60,337 nucleotides of DNA from SZUA-365 sp034002405 (GCA_034002405.1 JAVFAS010000012.1:1-60337), one strand, 5' to 3'. Counted from the first letter of the stretch, positions 28,341 through 36,987 are shown. Numbers and translations: made by a program. Notes: generated by a model from the sequence alone, not told the origin.

Positions 28341-30377
28341 TTACCCGGCGGATGGGTCCGTGCGCAGGGCGTCATCGAGCAGGGTCTCGTCGACGAGGAA
28401 GGGAATGGTGATGTGTCCCGCGCCGCGATGCCGTTCATTCCACGCCACCACCGTCGCCATCGCGTTGTCGTTGCGTGCCCAGTTGCGCCGGGCGACACCA
28501 CCCATCACGTCCCAGCTCAGTCCGCTGCGAATGATCCCGTCCATCCGTGCGGACCCATCGAGCACGATGCCATTTCCGCCATTGCTCGCTCGGCCGATTC
28601 CTACCCCGCCGCCATTCGAGAGCACGACGAGAGTCATGCCGCGTGCAACGTTGCCGGCGAAGCACTGCACACTCATGTCGGCGGTGACATTCGAGCCATC
28701 CGTAATATTCGCGCTTTCGCGGAATGGCGAATCAGTCCCGCTCACGTCGTGATGGTCTCGTCCAAGGATAACCGGACCGATATCTCCGTTACGAATCATC
28801 TCGTTGAATTTGAGTGCGATGCGCACACGGCCTTCTTCGTCCGAATACAGGATACGCGCCTTGGTCCCAACCACGAGGCGGTTTTGCTCCGCCGTGGCGA
28901 TCCAGTGGTGGTTGTCGCGGTCCATCGGACTCCGATCCGGATCGATGCATGCCATTGCCGCGCGGTCGGTCTTCCTCAGGTCTTCGTCCGTGCCGCTGAG
29001 ACACACCCAGCGGAAGGGACCAAATCCGTAATCGAAGCACATGGGACCCATGATGTCCTCGACATAGGACGGCCAGATGAAGCCCTCGGTCGTGTCACGG
29101 CCATTCCGCGCGATACCGCGCTCGCCCGCATCGAAGATCGAGGCGAGAAAGCTGTTGCCGTAATCCCAGAAAAAGGCACCGTTGTCGGTCAATCGCTTGA
29201 TCACCTGGTAGTGTCGACGCAGCGATGCATTGACCAAGGTCGTGAATCGTTCCGGGTCGCGCTTCATGATGCTGCGACCTTCCTCGAAACTGACACCCGC
29301 CGGGGTATACCCGCCTTCATAGACAACGTGACAGGAGGTCTGGTCGGAAATCAGTTCGACGGGAATGTGATGTTCGTCGAGATATTCGAGCAGGTCGACG
29401 ACGTTTCCATGATAGGCGATGGAGACGGCCTCACCGGTTTCGCGGTACTCGCGGATCCACACCGCGATCTGGTCAAGATCCGCCGAGACGAGTCGCACCC
29501 ACCCCTGGCTGTGCCTGGTCTCGATACGGCTCGCATCGACCTCGGCGATCACTCCGATTCCGCCCGCGATTTCCACCGCCTTGGGCTGCGCGCCCGACAT
29601 GCCGCCCAGTCCGGATGAAACGAATACCACACCGCTCAGGTCCTTGTCCGCCGGGATGCCCAGGTATTTGCGTCCCGCATTCAGCAGCGTGATGAAGGTG
29701 CCATGCACGATGCCCTGCGGTCCGATGTACATCCATCCACCCGCGGTCATCTGTCCGTAATTGGTCACACCCATCGCGGAGAGACGGCGGAATTGTTCGG
29801 GATTGTCCCACTGACCGATCAGCAGTCCGTTGGTGGAGATCACCCGGGGTGCATCGGGTTTCGAGGGGAAAAGGCCAAGCGGGTGCCCCGACGATACAAC
29901 GAGGGTCTGCTCCTCGGTCATTTCTTCGAGGTAGCGCTTGATGAGCAGATACTGCATCCAATTCTGACACACTTGGCCGGTCTCGCCGTACGTGACCAGC
30001 TCGTACGGGTACAACGCCACGGCGAAATCCAGGTTATTGTCGATGTTCACCTGCAGTGCGCGGGCCGGGAGGATGCCGGTGTACTCGTCAACGGGACGTC
30101 CGACAATATTCCCCGCGGGACGGTATCGGTACCCGTAGATCCTGCCCATCGTTCGAAGTTCGTCGAGAAATTCCGGGATGAGCGTGGGATGATGCCGCGG
30201 GGGGATGTATCGGAGGGCATTCTTCAGCGCGACACGGATTTCGTGTTCCGAGAGCGAGAGTCCGCGATTCGGTGCCCGCCGAATACCCGGCTGGAATTCC
30301 TTCTTCTCCGGGAGTTCATCTGGAAGTTGGATGGTCATGGCGTTGGTGATGTCGGTGGTGGTCAGCATGGTTGTCAT
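28341..30377 (-). CDS. hutU: Urocanate hydratase
   Basis: This 678-residue enzyme turns urocanate into imidazolonepropionate, the second step of histidine breakdown, using tightly bound NAD+ as an electrophile. Landmarks are MTAGGWMYIGPQGIVHGT, SSGLGGMSGAQPKA (NAD-binding glycine loop) and DHHDVSGTDSPFRE. The catalytic-cysteine region is GNVARGMTLVV and its surroundings. It is the long form, about 120 residues longer than the Pseudomonas enzyme. ATG 30377 is chosen, with ATG 30368 and 30338 as alternatives; a longer frame to 30464 runs through the promoter region. hutH lies 3 kb away on the same strand and not in one operon. Confidence 0.93.
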   Translation of the reverse strand: MTTMLTTTDITNAMTIQLPDELPEKKEFQPGIRRAPNRGLSLSEHEIRVALKNALRYIPPRHHPTLIPEFLDELRTMGRIYGYRYRPAGNIVGRPVDEYTGILPARALQVNIDNNLDFAVALYPYELVTYGETGQVCQNWMQYLLIKRYLEEMTEEQTLVVSSGHPLGLFPSKPDAPRVISTNGLLIGQWDNPEQFRRLSAMGVTNYGQMTAGGWMYIGPQGIVHGTFITLLNAGRKYLGIPADKDLSGVVFVSSGLGGMSGAQPKAVEIAGGIGVIAEVDASRIETRHSQGWVRLVSADLDQIAVWIREYRETGEAVSIAYHGNVVDLLEYLDEHHIPVELISDQTSCHVVYEGGYTPAGVSFEEGRSIMKRDPERFTTLVNASLRRHYQVIKRLTDNGAFFWDYGNSFLASIFDAGERGIARNGRDTTEGFIWPSYVEDIMGPMCFDYGFGPFRWVCLSGTDEDLRKTDRAAMACIDPDRSPMDRDNHHWIATAEQNRLVVGTKARILYSDEEGRVRIALKFNEMIRNGDIGPVILGRDHHDVSGTDSPFRESANITDGSNVTADMSVQCFAGNVARGMTLVVLSNGGGVGIGRASNGGNGIVLDGSARMDGIIRSGLSWDVMGGVARRNWARNDNAMATVVAWNERHRGAGHITIPFLVDETLLDDALRTDPSAG

Positions 30378-30407
30378 CCGTGGAATTTGATATCGAGGTT
30401 CGAGAGA

Positions 30408-30418
30408 GGTAAAATAGG
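30408..30418 (-). promoter_or_regulatory. CCTATTTTACC motif upstream of hutU
   Basis: On the minus strand CCTATTTTACC lies 31 nt before the hutU ATG. Near-identical CCGTATTTTACC stretches stand before hutH and clpS. TATTTT can act as a -10 box. Overlapping sequence GTAAAAT and ATTTTAC forms an imperfect inverted repeat. Confidence 0.4.
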
Positions 30419-30476
30419 GAAAATTTACGAGCATCGGACGGGCGGTGGATGTGCGGGTGATCAACAGGAGAATTCA

Positions 30477-30752
30477 ATGCATTACATCCTTTTTTATACC
30501 ACGGCGCCGGATTATCTCGAACGCCGGAGCGCGTTTCGGGAAGAGCACCTGGCCTATGCGCGCGCGGCACAGGAGCGCGGTGAACTCGTGATGGCGGGAG
30601 CCCTCGCCGATCCGGCCGATCGCGCGATCCTCGTGTTCGCGGCCGAGACCGCCGCGGTGGCCGAGGAGTTTGCGCGCGGTGATGTGTATGTGCGGAATGG
30701 GCTCGTGCGCTCGTGGGAAGTGCGGCCGTGGACCGTGGTGATCGGCGGATGA
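30477..30752 (+). CDS. YciI family protein
   Basis: This 91-residue ferredoxin-like fold protein begins MHYILFYTTAPDYLERR, with the conserved R-x-x-F-R-x-x-H-L pattern of YciI/YCII domains (REEHLAYARAAQERGEL). It then has VMAGALADPADRAILVF and a C-terminal WEVRPW. YciI-like domains occur in small enzymes of unclear substrate. CAGGAG sits 6 nt before ATG 30477. It is divergent from hutU and overlaps the next gene by ATGA. Confidence 0.85.
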   Translation: MHYILFYTTAPDYLERRSAFREEHLAYARAAQERGELVMAGALADPADRAILVFAAETAAVAEEFARGDVYVRNGLVRSWEVRPWTVVIGG

Positions 30753-31465
30753 ACACCCCGCCGGTTCTCGCGCGCATGGAACAGCTGATTTCGGCCTGGT
30801 CCGCGGCCGAGGACCGTCGCGACGCATTTCTTCGCTGCTATCGCATGATGACCGTGAACATGCACACGGCGATCGCGCGTGGAGAATTCGCCGATGGTGC
30901 CTGGGTGGAACTGCTGCTGCGGCGCTTCGCCGACTACTATTTCGAGGCACTCGCACAGTGGGATGCCGACACGGACACCGCGCCGCGAGTCTGGCAGCGT
31001 GCCCATGCGTGCACACGGGACCCCGAGGCCATGGTCTGGCAGCAGCTGATCCTCGGTGTGAACGCGCATATCAATTACGATCTTGTTCTCACCGTGCATG
31101 AACTGCTCGATGCGGAATGGGGGACCATGTCGGGCGAAGTCCGGAGACGGCGTGTTGACGATTACTGCCGTGTCAACGCGATCATTGCCGCGACGATCGA
31201 CGCGGTACAGGATGATGTGCTCGCTCCCGCCATGCCCGTGAGCGCGATCCTTGACAGGCTGTTGGGACGTGTCGACGAGTACATGATTTCCCGGCTTATC
31301 ACCTCCTGGCGCGATCAGACCTGGAGCGATGCCGTGCGTCTGCTCGAGAATCCGGACCCCGCGCACCGCCAGGAAATAATTGCCGGTGTCGAGGGACGGG
31401 CAATGCGCCTGGCATCGCTGATCGGTCCGGGTACGCAGCGTGATTTACAGGATACAGAGATCTGA
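30749..31465 (+). CDS. DUF5995 family protein
   Basis: This 238-residue, mostly helical cytoplasmic protein has no signal peptide. The phrase LILGVNAHINYDLVLTVHELL is the hallmark of DUF5995, whose conserved Asn-Ala-His-Ile-Asn-Tyr-Asp-Leu core suggests a metal or ligand site. FADYYFEAL and PRVWQRAH are also typical. No function is known. It starts by ATGA overlap with the YciI gene, so the two probably act together. Confidence 0.75.
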   Translation: MNTPPVLARMEQLISAWSAAEDRRDAFLRCYRMMTVNMHTAIARGEFADGAWVELLLRRFADYYFEALAQWDADTDTAPRVWQRAHACTRDPEAMVWQQLILGVNAHINYDLVLTVHELLDAEWGTMSGEVRRRRVDDYCRVNAIIAATIDAVQDDVLAPAMPVSAILDRLLGRVDEYMISRLITSWRDQTWSDAVRLLENPDPAHRQEIIAGVEGRAMRLASLIGPGTQRDLQDTEI

Positions 31466-31505
31466 TACCATGGAACGGGTTGCCGACATTGAACAGGATG
31501 GAGAC

Positions 31506-31997
31506 ATGGATGACGCACGCGTCCTGCCATTATGGTGCATCGTCGCGCTCGCGCTGTTGTGCTCCGCGCACGCGAGCTTCGCGCAGGTGGGAGAGGAAGA
31601 CGTTCCCGACACGCAATTTTTTCTCGGCAGCTATACGCTGATCGGGAAGGTGCTCGAGGGAACGGAGACGTTCATGGGGCTGCTTGTGCTCGAGGCCGAT
31701 TCCACTGGCGCGCGGGTGTTCCGACGCATCATCGGCGCGGACACCCTGCGTGGGACCTGGGGCATCGAATTCGCCATCGGTGAGGAAGTGCGCGTGATCC
31801 GCATCCGGTGGGCGCGAGCGGGCAGATCGTTCGAATGTACCTACCAGTGGTGCATGGATTTCGACAGTTATCCGCGTCTCTCGGGACATTGTTACGAGAG
31901 CGGGATGGCCACCGACAGTCCGGGGATGGAGGTGGGATTTGCCCGCTGGCCGGAATGGGAAGAAGAGATGGAACCGGTGCTTCCCCCATCCGAGTGA
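31506..31997 (+). CDS. Unknown secreted protein
   Basis: This 163-residue protein was not recognised. A signal peptide (LPLWCIVALALLCSAHASFAQ) precedes a small, beta-rich domain (FFLGSYTLIGKVLEGTETF) with three later cysteines (FECTYQWC and GHCYESG). It ends in an acidic tail. ATG 31506 has AGGA 8 nt upstream and gives the best signal; ATG 31470 is an alternative. It follows the DUF5995 gene at a short distance and is convergent with the potassium channel gene. Confidence 0.55.
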   Translation: MDDARVLPLWCIVALALLCSAHASFAQVGEEDVPDTQFFLGSYTLIGKVLEGTETFMGLLVLEADSTGARVFRRIIGADTLRGTWGIEFAIGEEVRVIRIRWARAGRSFECTYQWCMDFDSYPRLSGHCYESGMATDSPGMEVGFARWPEWEEEMEPVLPPSE

Positions 31998-32022
31998 GGC
32001 ATTGACAGACAGGATTCGGAAC

Positions 32023-32040
32023 GGACGCGCAGGCGTCCGC
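32023..32040. other. GC-rich hairpin between convergent genes (REP-like)
   Basis: CGGACGC and GCGTCCG form a perfect 7-bp stem with loop GCAG, directly after the stop of the channel gene on the minus strand. There is no T run. It could be a factor-independent end with weak tail, or a scattered REP-type palindrome. Confidence 0.4.
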
Positions 32041-32041
32041 G

Positions 32042-33751
32042 CTACGTTTCTTTTGTCCGCAATTGAATGTCGTAGAGATCGAGCAGCCTGCGCAGCGATT
32101 CGACGCGTCCGATGAACACCATTTCCATATCCGATTCGAGCACGGTATGCGGATCGGGATTCACCTGCGAGCTTCCGTCACGACGTAACGCGATAATGCT
32201 GCAGCCCGTCTTCGCGCGAATCCCTGTTTGCTGCAGCGTGGTGCCGGCGAGCGACGATGGAACCGGTGCCCGCATGATATCCAGGCCTTCCGTGAGCATG
32301 AGCAGGCGGCTGTCCTGCAGAAAGTTCATGATCGCATTCGATCCCAGGGAAGCATAGGACAGGACGAGATTCGCGCCCGCGCGATGCAGGGTCGAAATAT
32401 TCCGCTCCATCGTGGCGCGGCTGATGATGTGGATATCCGGGCGCAGATGGCGGCAGTAGATGGTCAGGTAGATGTTGGTATCATCGTTTTGGGTGGTGAT
32501 GATCACCGACGTCGCGCGGCCGATCCCGGCATGCAGCATGACGTCGATATCCGCCGCGGACCCGATGACATAGTCTCCGTCCTCTCGCAACTCCTCCGCA
32601 TTCTTTTCCACGATCACGAACGGATGACCCATTTCTCGCAACGCGCGCGCGGCATGGCGACCGACGCGTCCACCGCCGAGGATGAGCACGAAGGTTTCCT
32701 CCATGGAATCCGATCGAACAGAGCGGTTGAAGGCCGCGAGCTGGGCGTCGGTGCCGGCGATCACGAGGACATCGGAGATGCCGATGCGGGTCTCCGATGT
32801 TGGAATCACGAAGGCGCCGCGATCCCACATGCCGATGACCGTCACACCGGTATCTTGCCGGAGGTGGCTGCTGCCGAGCGTGAGTCCAACCAAGCGCGTG
32901 CCATTGGTGGGTGCTTCGGCGATGGCGAGTTCGTCGAAGTGCGCGATGATATTCGCGTGCCGTTCGCTGCCGATGACGCGCCGTGCCAGAGCCCGGCCCA
33001 GCATTTCCCGAAGTTGCAGCACCTGGGTGCTGCCGGCGAGCGACATGATATCGACCGAATCGGGGGAGTCGGCGGTGGAGATGATGGGGACATCGGGATT
33101 CAGCTCTCGCACCGTGGCGACCACATTGGTGTTGCGTTCGTCCGTGCCATTCGCGATGACAAGCGAGGCCTGCTGTAACTGCAAACGCCGGTATGTGTCC
33201 GGATCGTCGCGGTCGCCAAGCACGACGCGGACGCCGGCGTCGTGATGATCGAGCGCCGTCTGGAGGTCGTCGACCAGCAGCGCGTACGGTGTCTGGTAGC
33301 TCCTGAATTTATCGATCAGACTCATGCCGACCGGATCGATGCTTGTGATCAGGACGTGGTTCCGCGTGATGGTCGGCAGTTCACGCGGGGCCTGCGCGCG
33401 GTTTTTCGCCTCGAGCCAAGGCGCATAGAAAAACTGGATGAAGCTGAACGGAAGCAGGACGAGAAGAAAGATGATTCCGGACATCAGAACGATGAGCGAA
33501 AAGAACCGACCGAGGTCGCTGTGAAAGGTGATATCACCGAAGCCCAGTGTGGACATGACCGTGAGCGTCCAGTACAGCCCCGTCACCCAGCTGTGCGAAC
33601 GTCCTTCCGCTTCCATGATGTAGTGGAAGATGATGCTGTAGCCGATCACCAGCACCGTGATCAGCACGAGGAAGCGCACGAGCGACACGATGTTGCGCTG
33701 GGTCGATTTCCCCTTGAGGAAATAGGCAAGCTGTGCGGGGATGAATTTCAC
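32042..33751 (-). CDS. Potassium channel protein with two RCK (TrkA) modules
   Basis: This 569-residue channel has two membrane helices (about residues 21-46 and 83-108) around a pore loop with filter STLGFGD (residues 67-73), a GFG variant of GYGD. Two cytosolic RCK modules follow, each a TrkA-N Rossmann part (HVLITSIDPVGMSLI and FVLILGGGRVGRHAA) with a TrkA-C part. The second has a canonical GGGRVG nucleotide loop and a Glu (VEKN) fitting NAD(H) or ADP. This tandem layout in one chain resembles GsuK-type channels. It starts 18 bp after hutH on the same strand, so it may be read from the hutH transcript. Confidence 0.88.
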   Translation of the reverse strand: MKFIPAQLAYFLKGKSTQRNIVSLVRFLVLITVLVIGYSIIFHYIMEAEGRSHSWVTGLYWTLTVMSTLGFGDITFHSDLGRFFSLIVLMSGIIFLLVLLPFSFIQFFYAPWLEAKNRAQAPRELPTITRNHVLITSIDPVGMSLIDKFRSYQTPYALLVDDLQTALDHHDAGVRVVLGDRDDPDTYRRLQLQQASLVIANGTDERNTNVVATVRELNPDVPIISTADSPDSVDIMSLAGSTQVLQLREMLGRALARRVIGSERHANIIAHFDELAIAEAPTNGTRLVGLTLGSSHLRQDTGVTVIGMWDRGAFVIPTSETRIGISDVLVIAGTDAQLAAFNRSVRSDSMEETFVLILGGGRVGRHAARALREMGHPFVIVEKNAEELREDGDYVIGSAADIDVMLHAGIGRATSVIITTQNDDTNIYLTIYCRHLRPDIHIISRATMERNISTLHRAGANLVLSYASLGSNAIMNFLQDSRLLMLTEGLDIMRAPVPSSLAGTTLQQTGIRAKTGCSIIALRRDGSSQVNPDPHTVLESDMEMVFIGRVESLRRLLDLYDIQLRTKET

Positions 33752-33769
33752 GTCCGGTCTGCTCGTCTG

Positions 33770-35293
33770 TTAGTCTTGCATCGCGCAGGCCGTACGAACT
33801 TCCTCGAGGATCTCGCAGGAGCGTACGACATCACGCATGGTCGTATGATCGGGGTATAACGGCCGGTCGGTTCCGAGATGATCGATGTGGCGCCGGACGA
33901 CGTCGCGTGCCCGACGGACACCGACGCCGTTCTGGAAGTCACGGAAATCGAGCGCCTGCGCGGCCGCCATGAATTCGATGCCGAGCACGCCATGGGCGTT
34001 CTCGAGAATCTGTGCGTTCTTGATCGCGGTATTCATTCCCATCGAGACGAAATCCTCCTGATCGGCCGCGGCGGGGATGGATTGGATGGATGCGGGCGCG
34101 GAGAGGATGCGCTGCTCGACGATCAACGAATCCGCGGTGTATTGGCTGAGCATCATACCGGAGAACATCCCCGCGCCCGCGGTGAGGAAGGCGGGGAGGC
34201 CGACGCTCAACGCCGGGTTGAGCAAGCGGTTGAGCCGTCGCTCCGACAGCACGCACACCATGGTGATCGCCGCGCCGGCCATGTCCATCGGCAGCGCCAC
34301 GGGCGAGCCCTGGAAATTCGCGCCGGTGAGTGTCAGACGCTCTTCGGGTAAAAAGATCGGGTTATCTCCGACACCGTTCAATTCGATCTCGACCTGCGCC
34401 GTGGCATGCGCCACCGCGTCATGCGCGGCGCCGATGACCTGTGGCGTCGAGCGCATCGAATAGGCATCCTGGACCTTCACCTTCATCTTTCCGGTTTGCA
34501 GGTCGCTGCCCGCGATATACGCGGCGATCGCGCGCGCGCTGCGCACCGCACCGGGAAACCCGCGCAACCGATGCAGTCGTTCGTCATACGGCTTGAGGTT
34601 GGCGAGCAAGGCCTCGAGCGACATCGCCGCGGCGATTTCCGCCTGCATGAGCCAGTGGTTCATATCATGGACATGGATGGCGCTCATCGCTGTCAGGAGG
34701 TTCGCGCCGTTGATCGTGGCCAGCCCATCGCGGGCCTGTAGTCCGGGAATGGGAATGCCCGCGGCCTCCATGGCTGTCCGTGCCGGCATGCGTTCCCCAT
34801 TGAACCATGCCTCTCCTTCGCCCATCATCAGCAGGGCGATCTGCGACATCGGCGCGAGGTCGCCACACGCACCGACCGAACCTTTCTGGCAGACCACGGG
34901 GGTGACATCCCTGTTCAGCAGTTCGACGAGGGTCTGGGTGATTTCCGGCCGGCAGCCCGAATTGCCATGGGCGTGAACATTGATGCGCGCCGCCATGGCA
35001 CCGCGCACATATTCGATCGGCGCCGGCTCGCCGATGCCGGCACTGTGGTTGTAGATCAGGTATTTTTGGAAGTCCGCGACCTGTTCATCAGTGAGCACCA
35101 CCTCGGAAAATTCTCCGATCCCGGTATTGATCCCGTACATGATTTCATGCGCCGCGATTTTTTCTTCCAGCATCGCACGGCAGGCGCGGATACGCGCGAG
35201 CGCATCAGGGTGCAGTGCGACACGTTCGTGATGCCGCGCGATACGCACCAGCGTTTCCACGGTGAGGTTCGAGCCGTCCAGCACAATCGCCAT
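33770..35293 (-). CDS. hutH: Histidine ammonia-lyase, Ala-Cys-Gly active-site variant
   Basis: This 507-residue enzyme of the MIO aromatic amino acid lyase family should deaminate histidine to urocanate. Tyr53 (MYGINTGIGEF), NPIFLPEE, QGSPVALPMDM and the IQSIPAAADQEDFVSM block match HAL. The MIO triad, normally Ala-Ser-Gly, reads GSVGACGDLAP, with Cys143 (codon TGT at 34865-34867 on the minus strand). A Ser-to-Cys change at this place in the Pseudomonas enzyme is known to still allow MIO formation. AGGAGG lies 4 nt before ATG 35293; longer frames upstream cross the promoter. The substrate could also be another aromatic amino acid. Confidence 0.9.
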   Translation of the reverse strand: MAIVLDGSNLTVETLVRIARHHERVALHPDALARIRACRAMLEEKIAAHEIMYGINTGIGEFSEVVLTDEQVADFQKYLIYNHSAGIGEPAPIEYVRGAMAARINVHAHGNSGCRPEITQTLVELLNRDVTPVVCQKGSVGACGDLAPMSQIALLMMGEGEAWFNGERMPARTAMEAAGIPIPGLQARDGLATINGANLLTAMSAIHVHDMNHWLMQAEIAAAMSLEALLANLKPYDERLHRLRGFPGAVRSARAIAAYIAGSDLQTGKMKVKVQDAYSMRSTPQVIGAAHDAVAHATAQVEIELNGVGDNPIFLPEERLTLTGANFQGSPVALPMDMAGAAITMVCVLSERRLNRLLNPALSVGLPAFLTAGAGMFSGMMLSQYTADSLIVEQRILSAPASIQSIPAAADQEDFVSMGMNTAIKNAQILENAHGVLGIEFMAAAQALDFRDFQNGVGVRRARDVVRRHIDHLGTDRPLYPDHTTMRDVVRSCEILEEVRTACAMQD

Positions 35294-35326
35294 GATTCCT
35301 CCTCGATGTTCGGATGTGGCAATGCG

Positions 35327-35351
35327 GGTAAAATACGGTTTTATCCGTATT
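35327..35351 (-). promoter_or_regulatory. hutH promoter-like motif with overlapping palindrome
   Basis: CCGTATTTTACC (minus strand, 35338 to 35327) resembles the motif before hutU and clpS. AATACGG (35332-35338) and CCGTATT (35345-35351) form a perfect inverted repeat over TTTTAT, overlapping the putative -10, where a repressor could bind. Confidence 0.4.
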
Positions 35352-35411
35352 CCACGAGAAGAAAAAACCACGAAATCGCCAACACGCGAAAAGGAGACGC
35401 GAACGTTTTGC

Positions 35412-35453
35412 AATAAAAACACAGCGCCCTGCCGATCGACAGGGCGCTGTGTT
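35412..35453 (-). terminator. Intrinsic terminator of pepD
   Basis: AACACAGCGCCCTG (35418-35431) and CAGGGCGCTGTGTT (35440-35453) are perfectly complementary over 14 bp. On the minus strand the stem is followed by TTTTTATT, so it ends transcription coming from pepD before hutH. Confidence 0.93.
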
Positions 35454-35502
35454 GAACATTCGTTCGCGATTCTTCTTCGCGTGTTGGTGATGTCGCGGTC
35501 TT

Positions 35503-35538
35503 TTACCCGGCTTTGGCGACTTACCCGGCCTTGGCGAT
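35503..35538 (-). repeat. 18-bp duplication of the pepD stop region
   Basis: TTACCCGGCTTTGGCGAC (35503-35520) and TTACCCGGCCTTGGCGAT (35521-35538) are adjacent near-copies. The second carries the pepD end IAKAG-stop, and the first encodes VAKAG-stop again in frame just beyond it. Confidence 0.85.
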
Positions 35539-36987
35539 GTTTTCGAGGGTGCGGACGACGAGCTGCCAGAACTTGCCGGTGGTCGGGATATTGAGTCGTT
35601 CGTCGGGACTGTGCGCACCCTGAATGGTCGGTCCGAAGGAAATCATGTCCATCTTCGGATAGACTTCGCCGATCAGTCCGCATTCGAGACCGGCGTGGAT
35701 GGCCTTGATTTCCGGATCCTTGCCGAAGAGTTCCTGGTGGCTCTGGCGGACGAATTTGAGTGCGCGCGATTCCATGTTGGGTTTCCATCCCGGATATCCA
35801 TCGCCCATCACGATCTCGAGTCCCGCCAGTCGCAGCACGGCTTCCACCATGGCCACCGCGTCGAATTTCTCCGATTCGACCGAGCTGCGCTGACTGGTTC
35901 CGACCACGAGCTTGCCGCCGTCGATGGTGACGGTGGCGAGGTTGGTCGAGGTTTCGACCAGGCCGTCGATGTCGGCGCTCATCTTGAGCACGCCATGCGG
36001 CAGGGCCTGCAGCACGTCGAGGAGCGTGGTGAACTGTGCGTCCTGCATCACCTGGCCGTTGCCGTCGACGCGGCGGGCGATCACATTCAGATCGGGTTCG
36101 ACGGTATGGATTTCATTCCGGAAGGTTTCCGCGAAGCCGGCCATCTTCGCGATGATTGCGTCGGTGTCGGACTTCGGGACGTAGACAATCACTTCCGCTT
36201 CGCGCGGGATGGCATTGCGCTTGCTTCCGCCGAGCATGGTGGAGAATGCGATGCCGGGAATATCCTTCCGCAGGGCTGTCAGGACGCGAACGAGGAATTT
36301 GATGGCATTTCCCCGGCCGGTGTGGATGTCGAGGCCGGAGTGTCCGCCCTTGAGACCACTGACCATGATCTCGACCGCTTCGTGCGTCGCGGGTGCGGGC
36401 GCGGTGGCCATGGTCATGACGCCGGCGGTGTCCATGCCGCCCGAACAGCCGACGTAGAGGGCGCCGTCTTCTTCCGAGTCGAGATTGAGCATGATTTCGG
36501 ACTTGAGAAATCCGGGTTTGAGTCCCTTCGCTCCGGTGAGACCCGTTTCCTCGTCGACGGTGAACAGGAATTCCATGGGGGGATGGACAAGATCCTTCGA
36601 CTCCAGCACCGCGAGTCCCGCGGCCACGCCGATGCCATTGTCCGCCCCCAGCGTTGTTCCCTTCGCCGTCACCCACTCGCCGTCGACATAGGCCACGATC
36701 GGGTCATTGTCGAAATCGAATTGCGTGTCCTTGTTCTTTTCGCAGACCATGTCCACATGGCCCTGAATCAGCACGGTTGGTGCGTTCTCGTATCCCGGTG
36801 TCGCCGGCTTGCGCACGACGAGGTTGCCGGTTTCGTCCTGCTCATAGGCATGCCCCAGTTCGGTCAGCAGTTGTTTGAGATAGGCGAGAATTTTCTCCTC
36901 CTTTTTCGACGGGCGCGGCACCTGCGTCAGTCCGTGAAAGTGTTTCCAGAGGATTTTCGGTTCGAGTTCGTTGACGGCCATTGACAC
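35521..36987 (-). CDS. pepD: Aminoacyl-histidine dipeptidase (PepD, M20C)
   Basis: This 488-residue di-zinc peptidase of family M20C is predicted to cleave Xaa-His dipeptides in the cytoplasm. The metal-site blocks are IQGHVDMVCEK (His and Asp ligands), TLGADNGIG (bridging Asp) and VDEETGLTGA (catalytic Glu and ligand Glu). SGLKGGHSGLDIHTGRGNA is the dimerisation-domain signature with the conserved His. The final ligand lies in HAGLECGLI or GAHSPDERL. GTG 36987 is chosen because AGGAG lies 7-8 nt upstream; ATG 36981 is the alternative. Released histidine could feed the neighbouring hutH. Confidence 0.92.
   Translation of the reverse strand: MSMAVNELEPKILWKHFHGLTQVPRPSKKEEKILAYLKQLLTELGHAYEQDETGNLVVRKPATPGYENAPTVLIQGHVDMVCEKNKDTQFDFDNDPIVAYVDGEWVTAKGTTLGADNGIGVAAGLAVLESKDLVHPPMEFLFTVDEETGLTGAKGLKPGFLKSEIMLNLDSEEDGALYVGCSGGMDTAGVMTMATAPAPATHEAVEIMVSGLKGGHSGLDIHTGRGNAIKFLVRVLTALRKDIPGIAFSTMLGGSKRNAIPREAEVIVYVPKSDTDAIIAKMAGFAETFRNEIHTVEPDLNVIARRVDGNGQVMQDAQFTTLLDVLQALPHGVLKMSADIDGLVETSTNLATVTIDGGKLVVGTSQRSSVESEKFDAVAMVEAVLRLAGLEIVMGDGYPGWKPNMESRALKFVRQSHQELFGKDPEIKAIHAGLECGLIGEVYPKMDMISFGPTIQGAHSPDERLNIPTTGKFWQLVVRTLENIAKAG

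Noticed and set aside
28413..29618. Plus-strand frame of 401 codons
   Set aside because: It is the antisense shadow of hutU.
29703..30476. Upstream extension of the YciI gene frame
   Set aside because: It overlaps hutU on the other strand. ATG 30477 has a good Shine-Dalgarno and begins the YciI domain exactly.
35294..35788. Upstream extension of the hutH frame to 35788
   Set aside because: It would cross the pepD terminator and 3' end. AGGAGG before ATG 35293 fixes the start.
35611..36984. Open frame of 457 codons on the plus strand
   Set aside because: It mirrors pepD codon for codon on the other strand, and pepD has clear M20C motifs and a terminator.
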